Position numbers and translations under genes: made by a program. Source: Medicago truncatula (taxonomy: Eukaryota; Streptophyta; Magnoliopsida; Fabales; Fabaceae). Taken from it: a stretch of 64,000 nt of DNA. The stretch's first letter is position 1; each line of letters begins with the position of its first letter. Shown here piece by piece: positions 13,276 through 26,200 of this stretch. Where the stretch lies: positions 14,642,001 to 14,706,000 of the forward strand of contig NC_053046.1 in NCBI RefSeq assembly GCF_003473485.1, given 5' to 3'. The notes beneath the pieces were generated by a model. The model ran no database searches and was not told the origin of the DNA. It saw only the letters and a program-made list of their open reading frames with translations.

Positions 13276-14033
13276 AATCCATTCAATGAAGAATAACAGT
13301 AAACTAAAAAAAAAAAAAAAAAAAACCCTAAAAAAACAGTAAATTAAAAAAGTTTTATATGGGAAGACCAATTTTTATTTTTCTTTTTATTGTGAAACTT
13401 CTTAGTTGTTGAACAGAGAGTTATTGTATAGTTGATAATTAACATATCCTTTTTTTATCCATCCAATTCAATAGAAGTCCTTATATTTCTTAATATGTTG
13501 AGGTCTTTAACAATTAGACATGGATCTTTCCAAATTAAAGGAAAAAACAAATTTCCAAATTACAAATAAAGAAAGAGAGAATCGATTCTCAATTTATATT
13601 AAAAAAATTAGAAATTGATACATAGGTTAGGAGGGATACCGAAAGATATTGGTAAACCAGATAGACCAAGAATGGTTACTTACTTTTCGCGTATTTGAAT
13701 AATCTAAACTAGAGATCATGGAGAAGCACTATATGAAGAAGATATGGTTGTTCTATTTGAAGGGACTTTGAAGATGATGAACAACAGAGAGTAAAAATGG
13801 TTTTGTTCAAGTGATGAACATAAGCCACACACTTTGATTTTGACGAAAAGCACAAAAACAAGCACAAACTAATTATATGATAATGGTAGCATCTTTAATT
13901 TGTTAATGTTTAAAAGCTTCAAGTCCTTGTTGAAGGAGAGGGAGTGAGTGGGTGCTGGTGGTGAAACAAAAGGATAGGGAGAGGGAGTGAGAGAAGAAGA
14001 GAAGGAGAATGAGGGAAGAAGATAAGGGTAAAA

Positions 14034-14184
14034 TGGTCTTTGCCGTCCACCTAAGCAAATTTTTTTAATTAGGACGAAAATTCAAATGATTAATATTTGC
14101 AGGGGCAAAATGGGAGGATTAGTAAGTTCAGGGATGAAAAATCAAATGACATATAATTGCAGGGATGAAATGCATATTTAAGCC
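14034..14184. repeat. Partial relative of the 14.8 kb fold-back element
   Basis: This stretch contains AGGACGAAAATTCAAATGAT, TTAATATTTGCAGGGGCAAA and AGGATTAGTAAGTTCAGGGA, ending in ATATTTAAGCCTTT. It corresponds to the right arm of the fold-back element at 14800-15051. No matching left arm is present beside it, so it looks like a truncated copy of the same family. Confidence 0.55.
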
Positions 14185-14799
14185 TTTTAGAAATAATAAC
14201 AGCAAAATGACAACAACTGGTATAAACCAATGAAATTCATGTGAAAGGCAAACAATGACAAGAACGGCAACATGAACAATGAGAAAGGCAAACAGTAACA
14301 ACACAACAAAGAGAACGATGCTAAAAAAACGGCAAGAATGACGAATATAATGATAGCTGGAATGCACTTGGGCAAAAACAATGATGAGTGGTAAGGGGAG
14401 ATGATCAGAAACGACGACAACAACGAGTGAAGGTAAAGATGAGTTAAGAAGGCATTGAGTGACCAAGAAGAAGAATAAAGACGTAAGGGTTCTTTTTGGC
14501 TGTGTTTTGAGAGAGAATAAGTACAGAGTTTTCATGACAAACATGTTTTGTATTCTAACGGCGATTTGACTGAATGTAACTGGAGGGGAGGTATCTGATG
14601 CTTTGCAAAACAGAGGGGACATATGACGATATGCCTCTCCCTCTGGTATTTCTTCATTTAAAGTAGATCTAAGCTTTTAGGTTCCTGAGTGATTTAGAAA
14701 GAGTCTACTGTTTTGTATAGAAAGGATGGCGACTGATTTAGAAGAACAAACTACTATTGATCTTCGACTTGAACATTTCAAGTTGCAACAAAACCACTA

Positions 14800-15051
14800 T
14801 AGGCTTAAATAGGTCTTTCGTCCCTGCAAATATAGGTCATTTGAATTTTCATCCCTGAAGTTACTAATCCTTCCAATCTGCCCCTGCAAATATTAATCAT
14901 TTGACTTTTGGTCCTAATTACATCTGATTAGTAACTTAGGACCAAAAGTCAAATGATTAATATTTGCAAGGGCAGATTGGAAGGATTAGTAACTTCAGCG
15001 ACGAAAATTCAAATGGCCTATATTTGTAGGGACGAAAGACATATATTTTTA
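14800..15051. mobile_element. Long fold-back element present only in copy B
   Basis: The left arm is about 14800-14917 and the right arm about 14936-15051, with an 18-bp centre. The arms are near-perfect reverse complements, e.g. AATCATTTGACTTTTGGTCC against GGACCAAAAGTCAAATGATT. The tandem paralogue supplies the empty site: copy A reads CAAAACCAGTACATTACATG without interruption at 12096-12115. The ends are therefore well bounded, although the target duplication is at most 2-3 bp by eye. It has no coding capacity. The GGCTTAAATA...TCCCTGCAAATATAGG wording is a common legume repeat type. Confidence 0.8.
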
Positions 15052-15909
15052 CATGGCATGAGCTACATAGCCGCTCAGCCACACTTCGGTGCTATAAACC
15101 ACTATTCAAAACACTCGAATAACCAAAATTAAGCCAATTAACACCTCAACAACCGTCTTTGATTTGGCTCAGGTTTATGTATACCATTTGATGTGATAGA
15201 ATCAGAAGCTAACCTGTCTGAAGTCTGTGTCAGTTCTTGAATGTAGGTTTCTGCGATGCCTTTAAGACACTGCAGGTGAAAACAATATCATTTAGCATAA
15301 GATATGCATTAAATTTCAAATTACTAATTAGAAAAGTAGGATACCATATCATATAGAGATAAATACTATCTTAAACTCGACCTTAACATATGATGACAGG
15401 CAAACTTGTTACATTAGAGAAAGTGAGAAACTAACAAATAGAGAACAAAGTACAAGAAAGAAGAACACCTTAAGTTTTGGAATTCTTGAATATTTAGATT
15501 TAGAGAAACAAAAGCACCTCTCTAAAAGGTTATGTGGCTCCAGCTGAATATATATTAAGTAACATCATACCAAAACAGAGATAATAAAGAAAGTTATCAA
15601 ACTAGTGAGACAATACAACAATAAATGAATTAAAAAGGAATGTTGTAAACCGCTAATAATATACCTTCGCGGAAGTGGAGCAGCGTTTTGCTAAGGTATC
15701 GAGGGCATGATAGGCAAAGATACCTAAATAATTTAGGAAAGAACAAGATGAAGAAGAAGAAGAAGAATAAGATAATAGTAAAATGGATGGGAAAAAGTAA
15801 GTAAATGCGTGTGAAAGGTAGGGAAGTACAAGGTACAGGGAGGAAGATGAGATAGAAGTAATCAAAGGTGGGAGGAGCAGAATCATGACGAGCAGTCTCT
15901 TTTTCGTAT

Positions 15910-16143
15910 TCAGAGATATAAGAGAGTTTTGAAGGGAGCAAATAGGTGAGTCATCTCTTCTTCGATGAGGCGAGTAATCTCTGCTTCAGAGAAGGTTGAT
16001 TTGATCAGGCAAGCCTTCTCCTCGATGGTCAGGCCGGATACCTCCGCTTTCGTCAGGCCAAACCTCTTGCTTACGATGTTGTTGATCACAATGCTAGCCA
16101 CCGGATGAATTCCGTCGCCGAAAACGCCAGAGAAGAGAGACAT
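15910..16143 (-). CDS. Unrecognised small gene, tandem copy B, frame-disrupted after 77 residues
   Basis: Paralogue of the gene at 12280-13222. The first 77 residues align well (VINNIVSKRFGLTKAEVSGL, with identical spacing). Relative to copy A, 17 bp (12972-12988 in copy A) are missing here just after the LLYL codons, which brings in a stop. A conserved block ending CTTCCGCGAAG|GT near 15664 and another near 15215-15275 show that the rest of the gene was copied. Either this is a decaying copy, or the real product uses a splice site before the indel. No domain is recognised. Confidence 0.4.
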   Translation of the reverse strand: MSLFSGVFGDGIHPVASIVINNIVSKRFGLTKAEVSGLTIEEKACLIKSTFSEAEITRLIEEEMTHLFAPFKTLLYL

Positions 16144-16198
16144 GTTTGTATGTGTATATGCTTTGTTTGTTTGGAATGGGAGTTTTTCAAATTCAAAT

Positions 16199-17206
16199 GT
16201 TCTTTATTTAAGAGTTTTTCTTCTTAGCTCTCTGCTACTGTGTTTTGTATACATATGAATAAGGGCAAGTTCTATGGTACACTCAACAATTTAAGTGTAT
16301 TGATACACCAAAGACAAATTAATTATGAATTTTAAAAGCGTTGAAAACTCTAAAAATAAAACAACGAAAATCTCGACCAAGAAATCAATTTTGAGTTGTT
16401 TTTTTTAAGACACCTCTTAAAAAGTACGTGGAAATGATCTGCAAAGTTTTGTAGCATTCTAACAACGCCTCAATTTATTTTGATTTTTAACCTAAACATG
16501 CAAAATCACAATTTTATTACGTTCAAGCATATACTGATGCATATCAAATTTCGTTCCCTAAAATTTTATAGACACGGGAGAGAATTATTTATGAAATTTT
16601 AAATGAGTGAATAATTATTTATGAATTGTTTAAGAACTCTAAAATTAAATAAACAATTCATAAATCAATTCCTATAATTATGAATTTCCTAATCAATATT
16701 TTCCCCGATCACATGCATAAGTAACTCTTATTTTTTAAAAATTTATTAAATAATTGTTGTATCTAAATTATATTATTGTCCAAATACATAAGTTATTTAA
16801 TAAATATGAAAAAAAGTTGCAATCTCTTTAAAAAAACATAAGTAAAGACTTTAAATAAAGACCTCATAAATAAGGACTTAAAACACCTAATAAAAAATAT
16901 GAAAACCTAAAAAACATAAATAATTCACCTCTAAAATCAATTTTGACATTTTAAAAGTAAATACAAACATTCTTAAAAAAAAAAAAAAAAAAAAAAAAAA
17001 CCAAACACATACAATTTTTATTTTTTTTTCAAAAGCAAAAGAGAAAAAAACAAAAACAGAGTATTGTTGAGTTGCGTGGTCGAAGAAAAGAGTGTGATCT
17101 TACTTCAGCTCGTGTAAAACTGAGAAGCGTGAACTCCAATTCCGTTTGCAACAGTTTCCTCAATCTCAAGTTCTTCAACGATCGCGTAGAACCCTAACAA
17201 TTTCAC
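16199..17206. other. Intergenic and VPS34 5' flank
   Basis: AT-rich, with no gene seen. A run of about 25 A's lies near 16976-17000. The stretch 17040-17206 is richer in C and G and is probably the VPS34 5' leader. Confidence 0.5.
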
Positions 17207-20200
17207 ATGACTGGAAACGAGTTTCGCTTCTTCTTGTCCTGCGATATCAATCTTCCCGTCACTTTCCGTATCGAACGCCTTGAAGGCAATTTACCCTTTC
17301 CCAATTCCCTTAATTCAGGTCTATTTCTTTTTATCTTGTTTAAATTCATCTATATTTCTAATTTTGGAATTTTAAATTGACTTAATGTGTTATGTGATGA
17401 ATCAATTTGTAAATGTTCATCACTTTGACTTGATCATTGTGCAGTTTTGATTCCTTAGAATGTTATATTATGTGATTGGTGTAAATGATTATTATATATG
17501 AAGCACCGACACGGACACTACGATACTGAAAGGTTAATGATTTTATAAAATAAATTAATTGAATGTAATCCTATGTGTTAGTGTTGGGCTCCAGACACGC
17601 CATTGATCAGAGGTGTCAGTGCTACTGAGATTTTCATGGTTTCGGTTTTTGCTTATGTTGAACGATCTATTTTGCTTAGACATATGTTCATATTTTTTTT
17701 CTTGTTGTAGAAAATGATGATGGAACTGCAGAGTTATATGTGGAGTGTGCGTTGCACATTGATGGTGCACCGTTTGGACTTCCCACCAGAACAAGGTTAT
17801 ATCATCTTGTCATCGTTGAAATTTTGTGCTGTTTATATTTCACAGAACTTTTAAGACAGCTGTACGATTTTAGTTTTAGGGATGATTAGGGAATTTGTTT
17901 GATCAAACGTCTCAATAGTTTTTGTCATTTGTGCTTAAATTCGATAAATTATGCATTAGGAATTGGTTTACTCTACATTTGTTTTGACTGTGAAAAATAA
18001 AATTTTGGTGGATTTAAATCAAAGAGTGGAAGGGCCGAAGGGGTAAGCTCAACATAAACTGTTTCTATAAGCTATATCTAAGAGCTTATTAAAATAAACT
18101 AAAGCGACTTATGGATATAGCATAAGTTATTGTTATTATGAGTTCTTTTAAACACTCAGACAAGTCCTTGTATCATGTGATAAGCCTACTAAATCAATGT
18201 TGCCCGACCAATTTCAACCGACATATTGAAGGAATAATTGTTACTGGATTATATTTCGTTTGCTTATATATCGGACAGTTATAAGACCTATGATATTTTA
18301 CGAGACAAAATGTTGGGCGTTAAAGAACCAACACAAACATAAGTTAAGCGCAACAGAGATGAGGATGTTGCATTGGATGTGTGGTAAGCCAAACTTATAT
18401 AAAAAGAAGCAGGAGAAGTAAACAAATGCAAGGTAATTTGTCTGCTTGGCTAATCAAACACGGAATAGTTTACAGATCTTTGGGTTTTGATTACCAAGGA
18501 ATAGACTTTACAAATAAAGCCCGAGGATTGGCATTCAATTGCTGTTATTTTATATGTATGTATATGGTTACAATTACCTACGTTCCCAATGTGCCTATGA
18601 TGTAGCACCATAAGACTTAAATGAGATAGGATTAGAAATGAAAACATTAGAGAGAGAGTTGGTGTAGCACCTATAGTAGAAAAATTGGTAGAAACTAGAC
18701 TTAGATGGTTTGGACATGTAGAGAGAAGACCTGTGGATTCTGTTGTAAGGAGAGTCGATCAGATGGAGGGGAGTCAAATCACTAAAGGCAGAGGAAGACC
18801 TAGAAAAACTATAAGAGAAACTATCAAGAAGGATCTAGAGATTAACGAGTTGGATAGAAATATGGTTTTTGATAGAACACTATGGCGTCATTTGATAGAA
18901 CACTATGGCCTTATATCTCCAAGCCCTATGTTCTTCTCACAAATAACGAAACTACCTTCGTAGATAAATGAAACAGGGGAAGGGCCGAAGGGGTATGCCC
19001 AACATCAACTGTTTCTGTAAGCTATATCTAAGAGCTTATTAAAATAAAGATTTATTAACCATGATGTTTTATCTTCATAGATAGCTCATATTCATTAACC
19101 AATCAGAAATGCGATGATATTATAACGACTAATTATTGTATTTATGGATTTTCATATTTTTAAATCTCCTGGTGAAGGTTGGAGTCCACGGGACCCTCGT
19201 ATTGTTGGAATGAGCTCATCACGTTAACAGCTAAATATCGGGATTTGACTGCTCAGTCACAACTCACTTTCACTGTAAGTTGCAATGGCAGCTTACTAGC
19301 TTATTTGTGCATCCTTCAATATGTGTTAGGTCATTTATCTTGAAGTTTCTACTGGACATTTTTTGTCCATCAATGAATTAAAGCAAGAATAAAAGTATTC
19401 TTGTTTTTGTTTTAACTTCATGAAATCATGTGTACATTTATTTATTTTTAAATGAATATACAATTTTTGAAGTGTAATTTTTGCAATCTTGTGTGAACAG
19501 GTTTGGGATCTTTCTCATGGTGAAGGATTGATTGGAGGAGCCACAATTCTTCTCTTTAACAACAAAAAGCAGCTCAAGACTGGGAAGCAAAAGCTTAGGC
19601 TTTGGGCAGGAAAAGAAGCAGATGGAACATTCCCTACTTCTACACCTGGAAAGGTTAATAATGTGCATTTTAAGTGATCGTATTTATTGGTGTCACATTT
19701 TGTTTTATGTTTATTTTTATAAAACCTTTTTAAACGAGCATACAATACTCTGATGTGTCCTCATTAGGTCCCTAGGCATGAACGGGGGGAGTTGGAGCGT
19801 TTGGAAAAGCTTTTGAATAAGTATGAGCGAGGCCAAATTCAACGAGTGGACTGGCTAGATCGCCTCACATTCAAAACTATGGAGAAAATCAAGGAACGTG
19901 AAAGTTTGAAAAATGGAAGTGCTCATTTGTATGTGGTTGTAGACTTCTGTAGTTTTGAGCATCGAGTTGTTTTTCAGGTATTCTTACCTCCCAGTTGTGA
20001 CACTTCCTAAAGGACTAGTTTGACAGTAATGCCTTTGTTCACATGACATATCCCTCCATCCCCCCAAAATAAGTTTACTTATGTGTCTTAGTCTACAAGT
20101 GCCTTTTCAGTGACCGCTATCACATAGATTCTTAATTTCTAAAGAACTTCAATTTTTGTTTTCTTTCAGTTTTCTACTTTGCTTACAAAACACTGTATCA

Positions 20201-23200
20201 CTTAGGTGCTTCCAAAATAATTTTTGAGTTGAGACTAATTGCTATTCTTCAATGACATGACTAAATAAATTGTGCGCAGTTTGTATGTTAGAAAAAATTA
20301 TGTTCTACTGCCAATCTTGACGTTGTTCTCCTATTGTTATTTTTCACAGCAGTATATGAATACTCCCACATCAAATTCACTAGTATGTAAGATCTCCATA
20401 TCTAGTTTACCTATTAAAAATAAATCCAAATGTGTGTGGGATCCCTGGAATGCGACCTTGAATTTGCAAGCATCCTACTCCCTCCGGTCACATGTATAAG
20501 CAAAATGACTTTTTAGGTGCATTGAATAATTAATGTATCCAGTTACATTTATAGGTTAGATACATCAACTATTCAATGTACCTAAAAAGTTGTTTTTTGC
20601 TTATAAATGTGACCGGAGGGAGTACATTTCTAAGAATGCTAACATTCCATGCATAGACCATCACAGTAATTGAGGTATCCTATCCTACATACTAGTGTCT
20701 AGATGCCCATTTAACGAACAACCCTGAAGTTATTGGTACTGATGTTTTTGTTTATTTGTTTTCCTTTGTCGATAGTATAATTAACACTGATATAGATCCT
20801 ACACATCATTAACTCTTCTCTGTTAAAAAATATAGGAATCTGGTGCCAACTTTTTGTTGCCATCTCCTATAGCTTCGACCAATGATATCGTTATTGTCTG
20901 GGACCCAGAGGTGGGAAAAATTAATCCCTCTGAGCATAAACAGTTAAAGCTGGCCAGGAGTTTAACCCGTGGTGTCATAGACAGAGATCTGAAGCCAAGC
21001 TCAAATGAGAGAAAGTAAGCTTCAACTTCCACGTCCAAATATGGTTTCCCTATTATATCTATGATCAGATCAATGTTGCGAAGAATTTACCTTACAGTGC
21101 TTCAAATGGTTAAATTGTTAAGTGGCATATCATAAACTATGAAGTAATAAGCATTCATTTCCACTTATGAAGTTGGACGCTTGTTGAGATCATGCTTCAT
21201 AGATTGCCACAATTCTGATTCCAGTTGGTTAAATTATCAAACTAAATGGTTTTAGATTTAACGGGTATTTTTTTGAAGTTTCTAAACTGCATGTATAATT
21301 TCAATAAAACATTGTCAAGATTTATCTCTGGAGTTTAGCATTGCAGAGGATAATCTATTAATGTGAAAGAATTTCCGTATTGTACCTTCTTATAGGACCA
21401 TGGTCAGTAATTTTCGAAGTGATTTAGACCGTGTATTAATGAAAATTTAATAAGCCATCAAAATGCCAAAGAAAATATTGGGACCGATTCTTCATTTGTC
21501 TTAGTTGCCAAACCAGAAAAGTGTGAAGTGTTACCTGTTCTCTTTCCGACATAAACCTTTTTCCCCTAATTGTTTTCTGCTTTGATCTTTTGTCGAGCAA
21601 CTTTTCTTACTTATGTTAGTATTTTAATATTGCACTTTTTTAATCATGTTTAACATATAAATATAAATTCATTTAACTGTTTTGTTTGCTCTTTTGTGTC
21701 AAGGTCCATCCAGAGAATATTGAAGTATCCACCAACAAGGACTTTGAGTGGAGATGATAGGCAACTCTTGTGGAAATTCCGTTTTTCTTTGATGTCTGAG
21801 AAGAGGGCTCTAACAAAATTTCTTCGTTGTGTTGAATGGAGTGATGTACAGGTTAGCCTATTGTTATGATGGAAAATATTAATAGATATTATGATATACC
21901 GCTTTGGGTTTTTCAAAAAAAAAGAAGGCTTTGGGTGTGTTATAGACGTGGTACTTAAAGTTTAATGAGGTATTCTTTTATTCATTAATGGGAAAAAAGG
22001 AATTCTGTAATTTAGTGAAATAAATTATGCATTGGCCAATGTTTTATAAGTGAATTGGAAATCCGAGTGCATATCCGATAGTTAGTTAGGAGAAATCAGG
22101 GAGGAACCCTTCTAACCATTTCCTTATAAACGTGAATTTAGGGCATTGAGTGGTATCTTTTTAGGGGTTTCATATAATCAAATGCTTTTATCTCCAATAA
22201 CGAGAAAAGACTTTTCTTATTGTTGTTGTTCATTGAATTTTTTTGTTTCTTGAATAATTATCTTGTTATCTCTCTGGTTTTCTCCATATCCTTTAGTTCT
22301 TTTTACTTAATAACAGCTGTAGAAATCTCAATATTTTATAATGCTGGTTTCATAACAGGAAGCGAAACAAGCACTAGAATTGATGGGCAAGTGGGAAATG
22401 ATTGACGTTTGTGATGCACTGGAACTTTTGTCTCCAGTTTTTGAAAGTGAAGAGGTAATTGCAGAGTAGAGAAATATTTTGAGAATCTGTACCAGTGTGG
22501 GTGTAGGTCTTTTATTTATTTATATTCAGTAAGTTAGGCTAGCAGTGCAAATTATCATATAGTTCAGAAGACATCAACACCTTCCACACATCAATCATGA
22601 TCATAATTTTCTCTGCACATTAATCATATGTGTAACACATTTTACTCTCAGCAGACATATAGAGAAGCAGGTTTCTTGTAAATTTTACTACATATAGTCT
22701 TAAATATAAATACTGAAAAAGATCATCAGATAGACAAGACAAAGAGGAAAATTATGAAGGACTGAGGCGAGGATTGAATAAGATATTTGCACTGCAGTTA
22801 CAACTAGATTCAACAAGGAATAGCAAATCAACCCTATTTGTCTGTAAGTTATAAGGTGCAGGTCCCTTGATATTGCTACGAGTTAACACCATAAGGGTCA
22901 TAAACATAACCCTATATCCCATAGAAAATGTAGGGGCAAAGATGCCAAACTGCCAATGCACACTCAAGTCTCAGCCTTAGAGTTGGTATAAATGTATCAC
23001 TTGCAACTTGTTTTTCACAAGGAGAAATTTGTACACCTGTTTTCAGGTCCGTGCTTATGCAGTGAGTGTTCTTGAAAGAGCTGATGATGAAGAGCTTCAA
23101 TGTTACTTGCTCCAATTGGTTCAGGCTCTTCGGTTTGAGCGATCTGACAAATCTCGCCTTTCTCTTTTTCTTGTCCAGCGTGGTATGTGCATGGGGTAGT

Positions 23201-26200
23201 AAGTGCTAGCTCAGGTTCTGTTTCTGATTGTATTTGGCTCTTTGTCTGAAAGAAACTTATAACTTTTTACAGCATTAAGCAATATTGAATTGGCAAGCTT
23301 TCTTCGCTGGTATGTGGCTGTTGAACTTTATGACCCTACATATGCAAAAAGGTTTTACTGCACATATGAAATTCTGGAGGAGTATATGATGAAGGTGTGA
23401 ACTTACAAAAAAATTTAATACTTCTATTGCTTATTATGATGATAACTGTTTTACCTGTTAACTGTATTTGGAAAATATGTTTGATGTGATATTATGTGCT
23501 CCTTTAATGTTGCAAGGCTGTCAATATAGCTAAGCCATTTCTGCTTTTATATGTATAGCCACAGCAGAAATATTTTCATATTTTAACATAAGAGATTCAT
23601 TCTTGAACTAGAAAAGTTGCGTATGTAACCTGGCTTATGTACTTTCACATCTTGATTTCATTTGTGCAGCATAGAAGTCTTGAGTGTATTTTTTACAAGT
23701 AATTTAATAATTAACACCAATCTTGCAACATATTAAGCTTTATTAATGAATTAAAGGCAGTGAAAGTGCTAAAACCAATCTTGCAGCATAGAATAGTTAA
23801 TTCATTATAGAATCTAACAACTCTACCCCCACCCCAAAATCTCAGATGGGAGCTGGTGCAAACGGAGAGGAAGATGGATTTAAACGGTGGCAGAGTTTGG
23901 TACGACAGACAGAATTAACTGCTCAGTTGTGTTCAATCACTAGAGATGTCAGGAATGTCCGAGGTAATACACAGAAGAAGATTGAAAAGCTTAGACAGCT
24001 ACTTTCTGGTCTTCTTAGTGAACTTACCTATTTTGATGAGGTATTGGTCTAAGATGATGCTGTGAAGTAATTTATTGTCTTATGTTCTTTTTTTTCCTAG
24101 CTTAAATGAATGATACATCTGAAAGAAACTGTTTAATTTCCAACAATTACATGTCATGAATTTTTAGAAAGTTTCTAAGATGTATACTTGATGCTATGTT
24201 TCTTCTGTAGCCAATACGATCACCTCTGACACCAGATGTGCTCATCACTGGGATTGTGCCCTCAGAGTCATCAATATTTAAAAGTGCATTGCATCCTTTG
24301 CGCCTTACTTTTAAAACAGCAAATGGTGGAACCTGTAAAATCATTTTTAAGAAGGGGGATGATCTTCGCCAGGACCAGTTGGTATTCCTGCAAAACCTTC
24401 TTACATTCTGTGTGTATGCTTGCAATTGGATATCTGTGTACGTGTGGGCACTGGCGCACCAAAACACATACCTGCCATGTGCTTTGACATACACACAAAC
24501 TCTATCTTATGAATTTGGAGATGGATGTTCAGGAAAAACGAGTTTGTTTACATAAGTATTTGTCTTTTTGTAGGTTGTTCAAATGGTATCGTTAATGGAT
24601 CGACTGCTAAAGTTAGAAAATCTAGACCTGCATTTAACTCCATACAAGGTTCTAGCAACTGGGCAAGATGAAGGCATGTTGGAATTCATTCCATCCCGTT
24701 CATTAGCACAGGTAGGGTCATTTTTTTAACACTTTTTCTGTATTAGTATGTAGTCACTGCTTCATCTTTTTGTATCTTGGATTTTCTTCTATGTTGTTGT
24801 TTTTTAGTTTTAAGTGTTTTAGTTTCTTCTATATTGATATTTCTTGTCAAAGACTTGTTTGTTATTCTTGTTGTATACTTTGAATGTGAAATATTTGATA
24901 TACAGTAGTAAATCTATTTACTTTGATAACTTTCAAAGGCTTAGAAGCTGATGTCTCGGTCTGCATGTCATGAATAATGAATCTTATTTTTTTCCCCCTT
25001 TATTTCGTACCTGCTTACTTTTGTAAAAATTTTGAGATTATTAGATGGAATGAAAAATTATTCATTATCTTTAAGCATTTAACTTATCACTTACAGAAAA
25101 TGGTAAAACCTCCGGAATTTTGTATGCCAGTGTTTTTCAAATGTATAGTTGATTAAATGTAATAGCACAATTTTGTTGGAGAAAGTTTCAAGTTTAGTTA
25201 CTAGTATTTTTATGAAAGATTTTATTTTTATCTTTTACTTTCTCTATTCAGATGGTGTTTACAAATGATTTTACATTTCTTTTTCAAGAAAAGAAAAAGA
25301 GCCTTACTGAATACGAATACATGTCAGTTGGTAGTTTCTTTTAGTTGTATCCTCAACTCTCTTTTCCTCCCTTTATAGGACAATTATTTTGATGATCCAT
25401 AAATGATCACGTTGATTGTAGGATATTTAATCTTCCAGTTGCTTGACTAACACGTAATCCTCTCGTGTCTAGATTTTATCAGAGCATCGCAGCATCATAA
25501 GCTATTTGCAGAATTTTCATCCTGATGATCATGGGCCTTTTGGAATCACAGCCAACTGTCTTGAAACGTTTATAAAAAGCTGTGCTGGCTACTCCGTTAT
25601 CACATATATACTTGGTATTGGAGACAGGTGATTGTTAATTTTATTCATATTTTTTGTCTAAATTGTGATCTTGACATTTTGTTTTTGGTGCTTCTAGTTT
25701 TGCGTTGGTGATGTGATGCTGTGTTACTTGCACAGTTACACCAATATCTTCCAAGGCCCCCACCTCCTGTAAAATGGGAGTGTAGTTGGTTATTAGGAAT
25801 GGCTAGGTTATCACAAAATTAAAAATAGATACATAAACTTAGGTTGGTAATGTCACTTAATACTTTAAGAAAAAATTATCTCAACTGTTGAGTTTTTCTG
25901 AAATTGAGTTGTTAAATTTAAGGAAAATTGCATTCACCTCCTCAGAGTATGTTGAAGTGACACACCCTAGATATTGTAAAAGATAATGACCTCCACTCAA
26001 TTACACAAACATTCTCTCTACTAAGTAAAATACCATGTAAAAGTAGAAGGGGTGTCGCTAAACAGAATTGAGGAGAGGTGTGTGCAATTTCTCCAACACA
26101 TAAAGTTGGTGAGTGTTCATTTAAAAAATAGAAAGACTGTGTTTTATAAAAATATACCTCATGGAAGGTGAGTGTAATTTTTCCTTAAATTTATAAAGTA

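Larger units (their letters stand above)
14629..16198. repeat. Tandem duplication, copy B
   Basis: Second copy of the 11891-13275 segment, offset by about 2.7-2.9 kb. It differs by the fold-back element inserted at 14800-15051, by about 110 bp near 15330-15430 absent from copy A, and by small indels inside the gene it carries. Confidence 0.85.

Noticed and set aside
14128..14622. 164-residue minus-strand frame with long hydrophobic runs
   Set aside because: It is made of repetitive purine-rich DNA read backwards (Leu/Phe/Val runs) and overlaps the partial fold-back repeat; there is no start context or domain.
24147..24555. Several 75-115 residue frames on both strands
   Set aside because: All overlap VPS34 exon 12 and the following intron; only the frame giving GDDLRQDQL is real.
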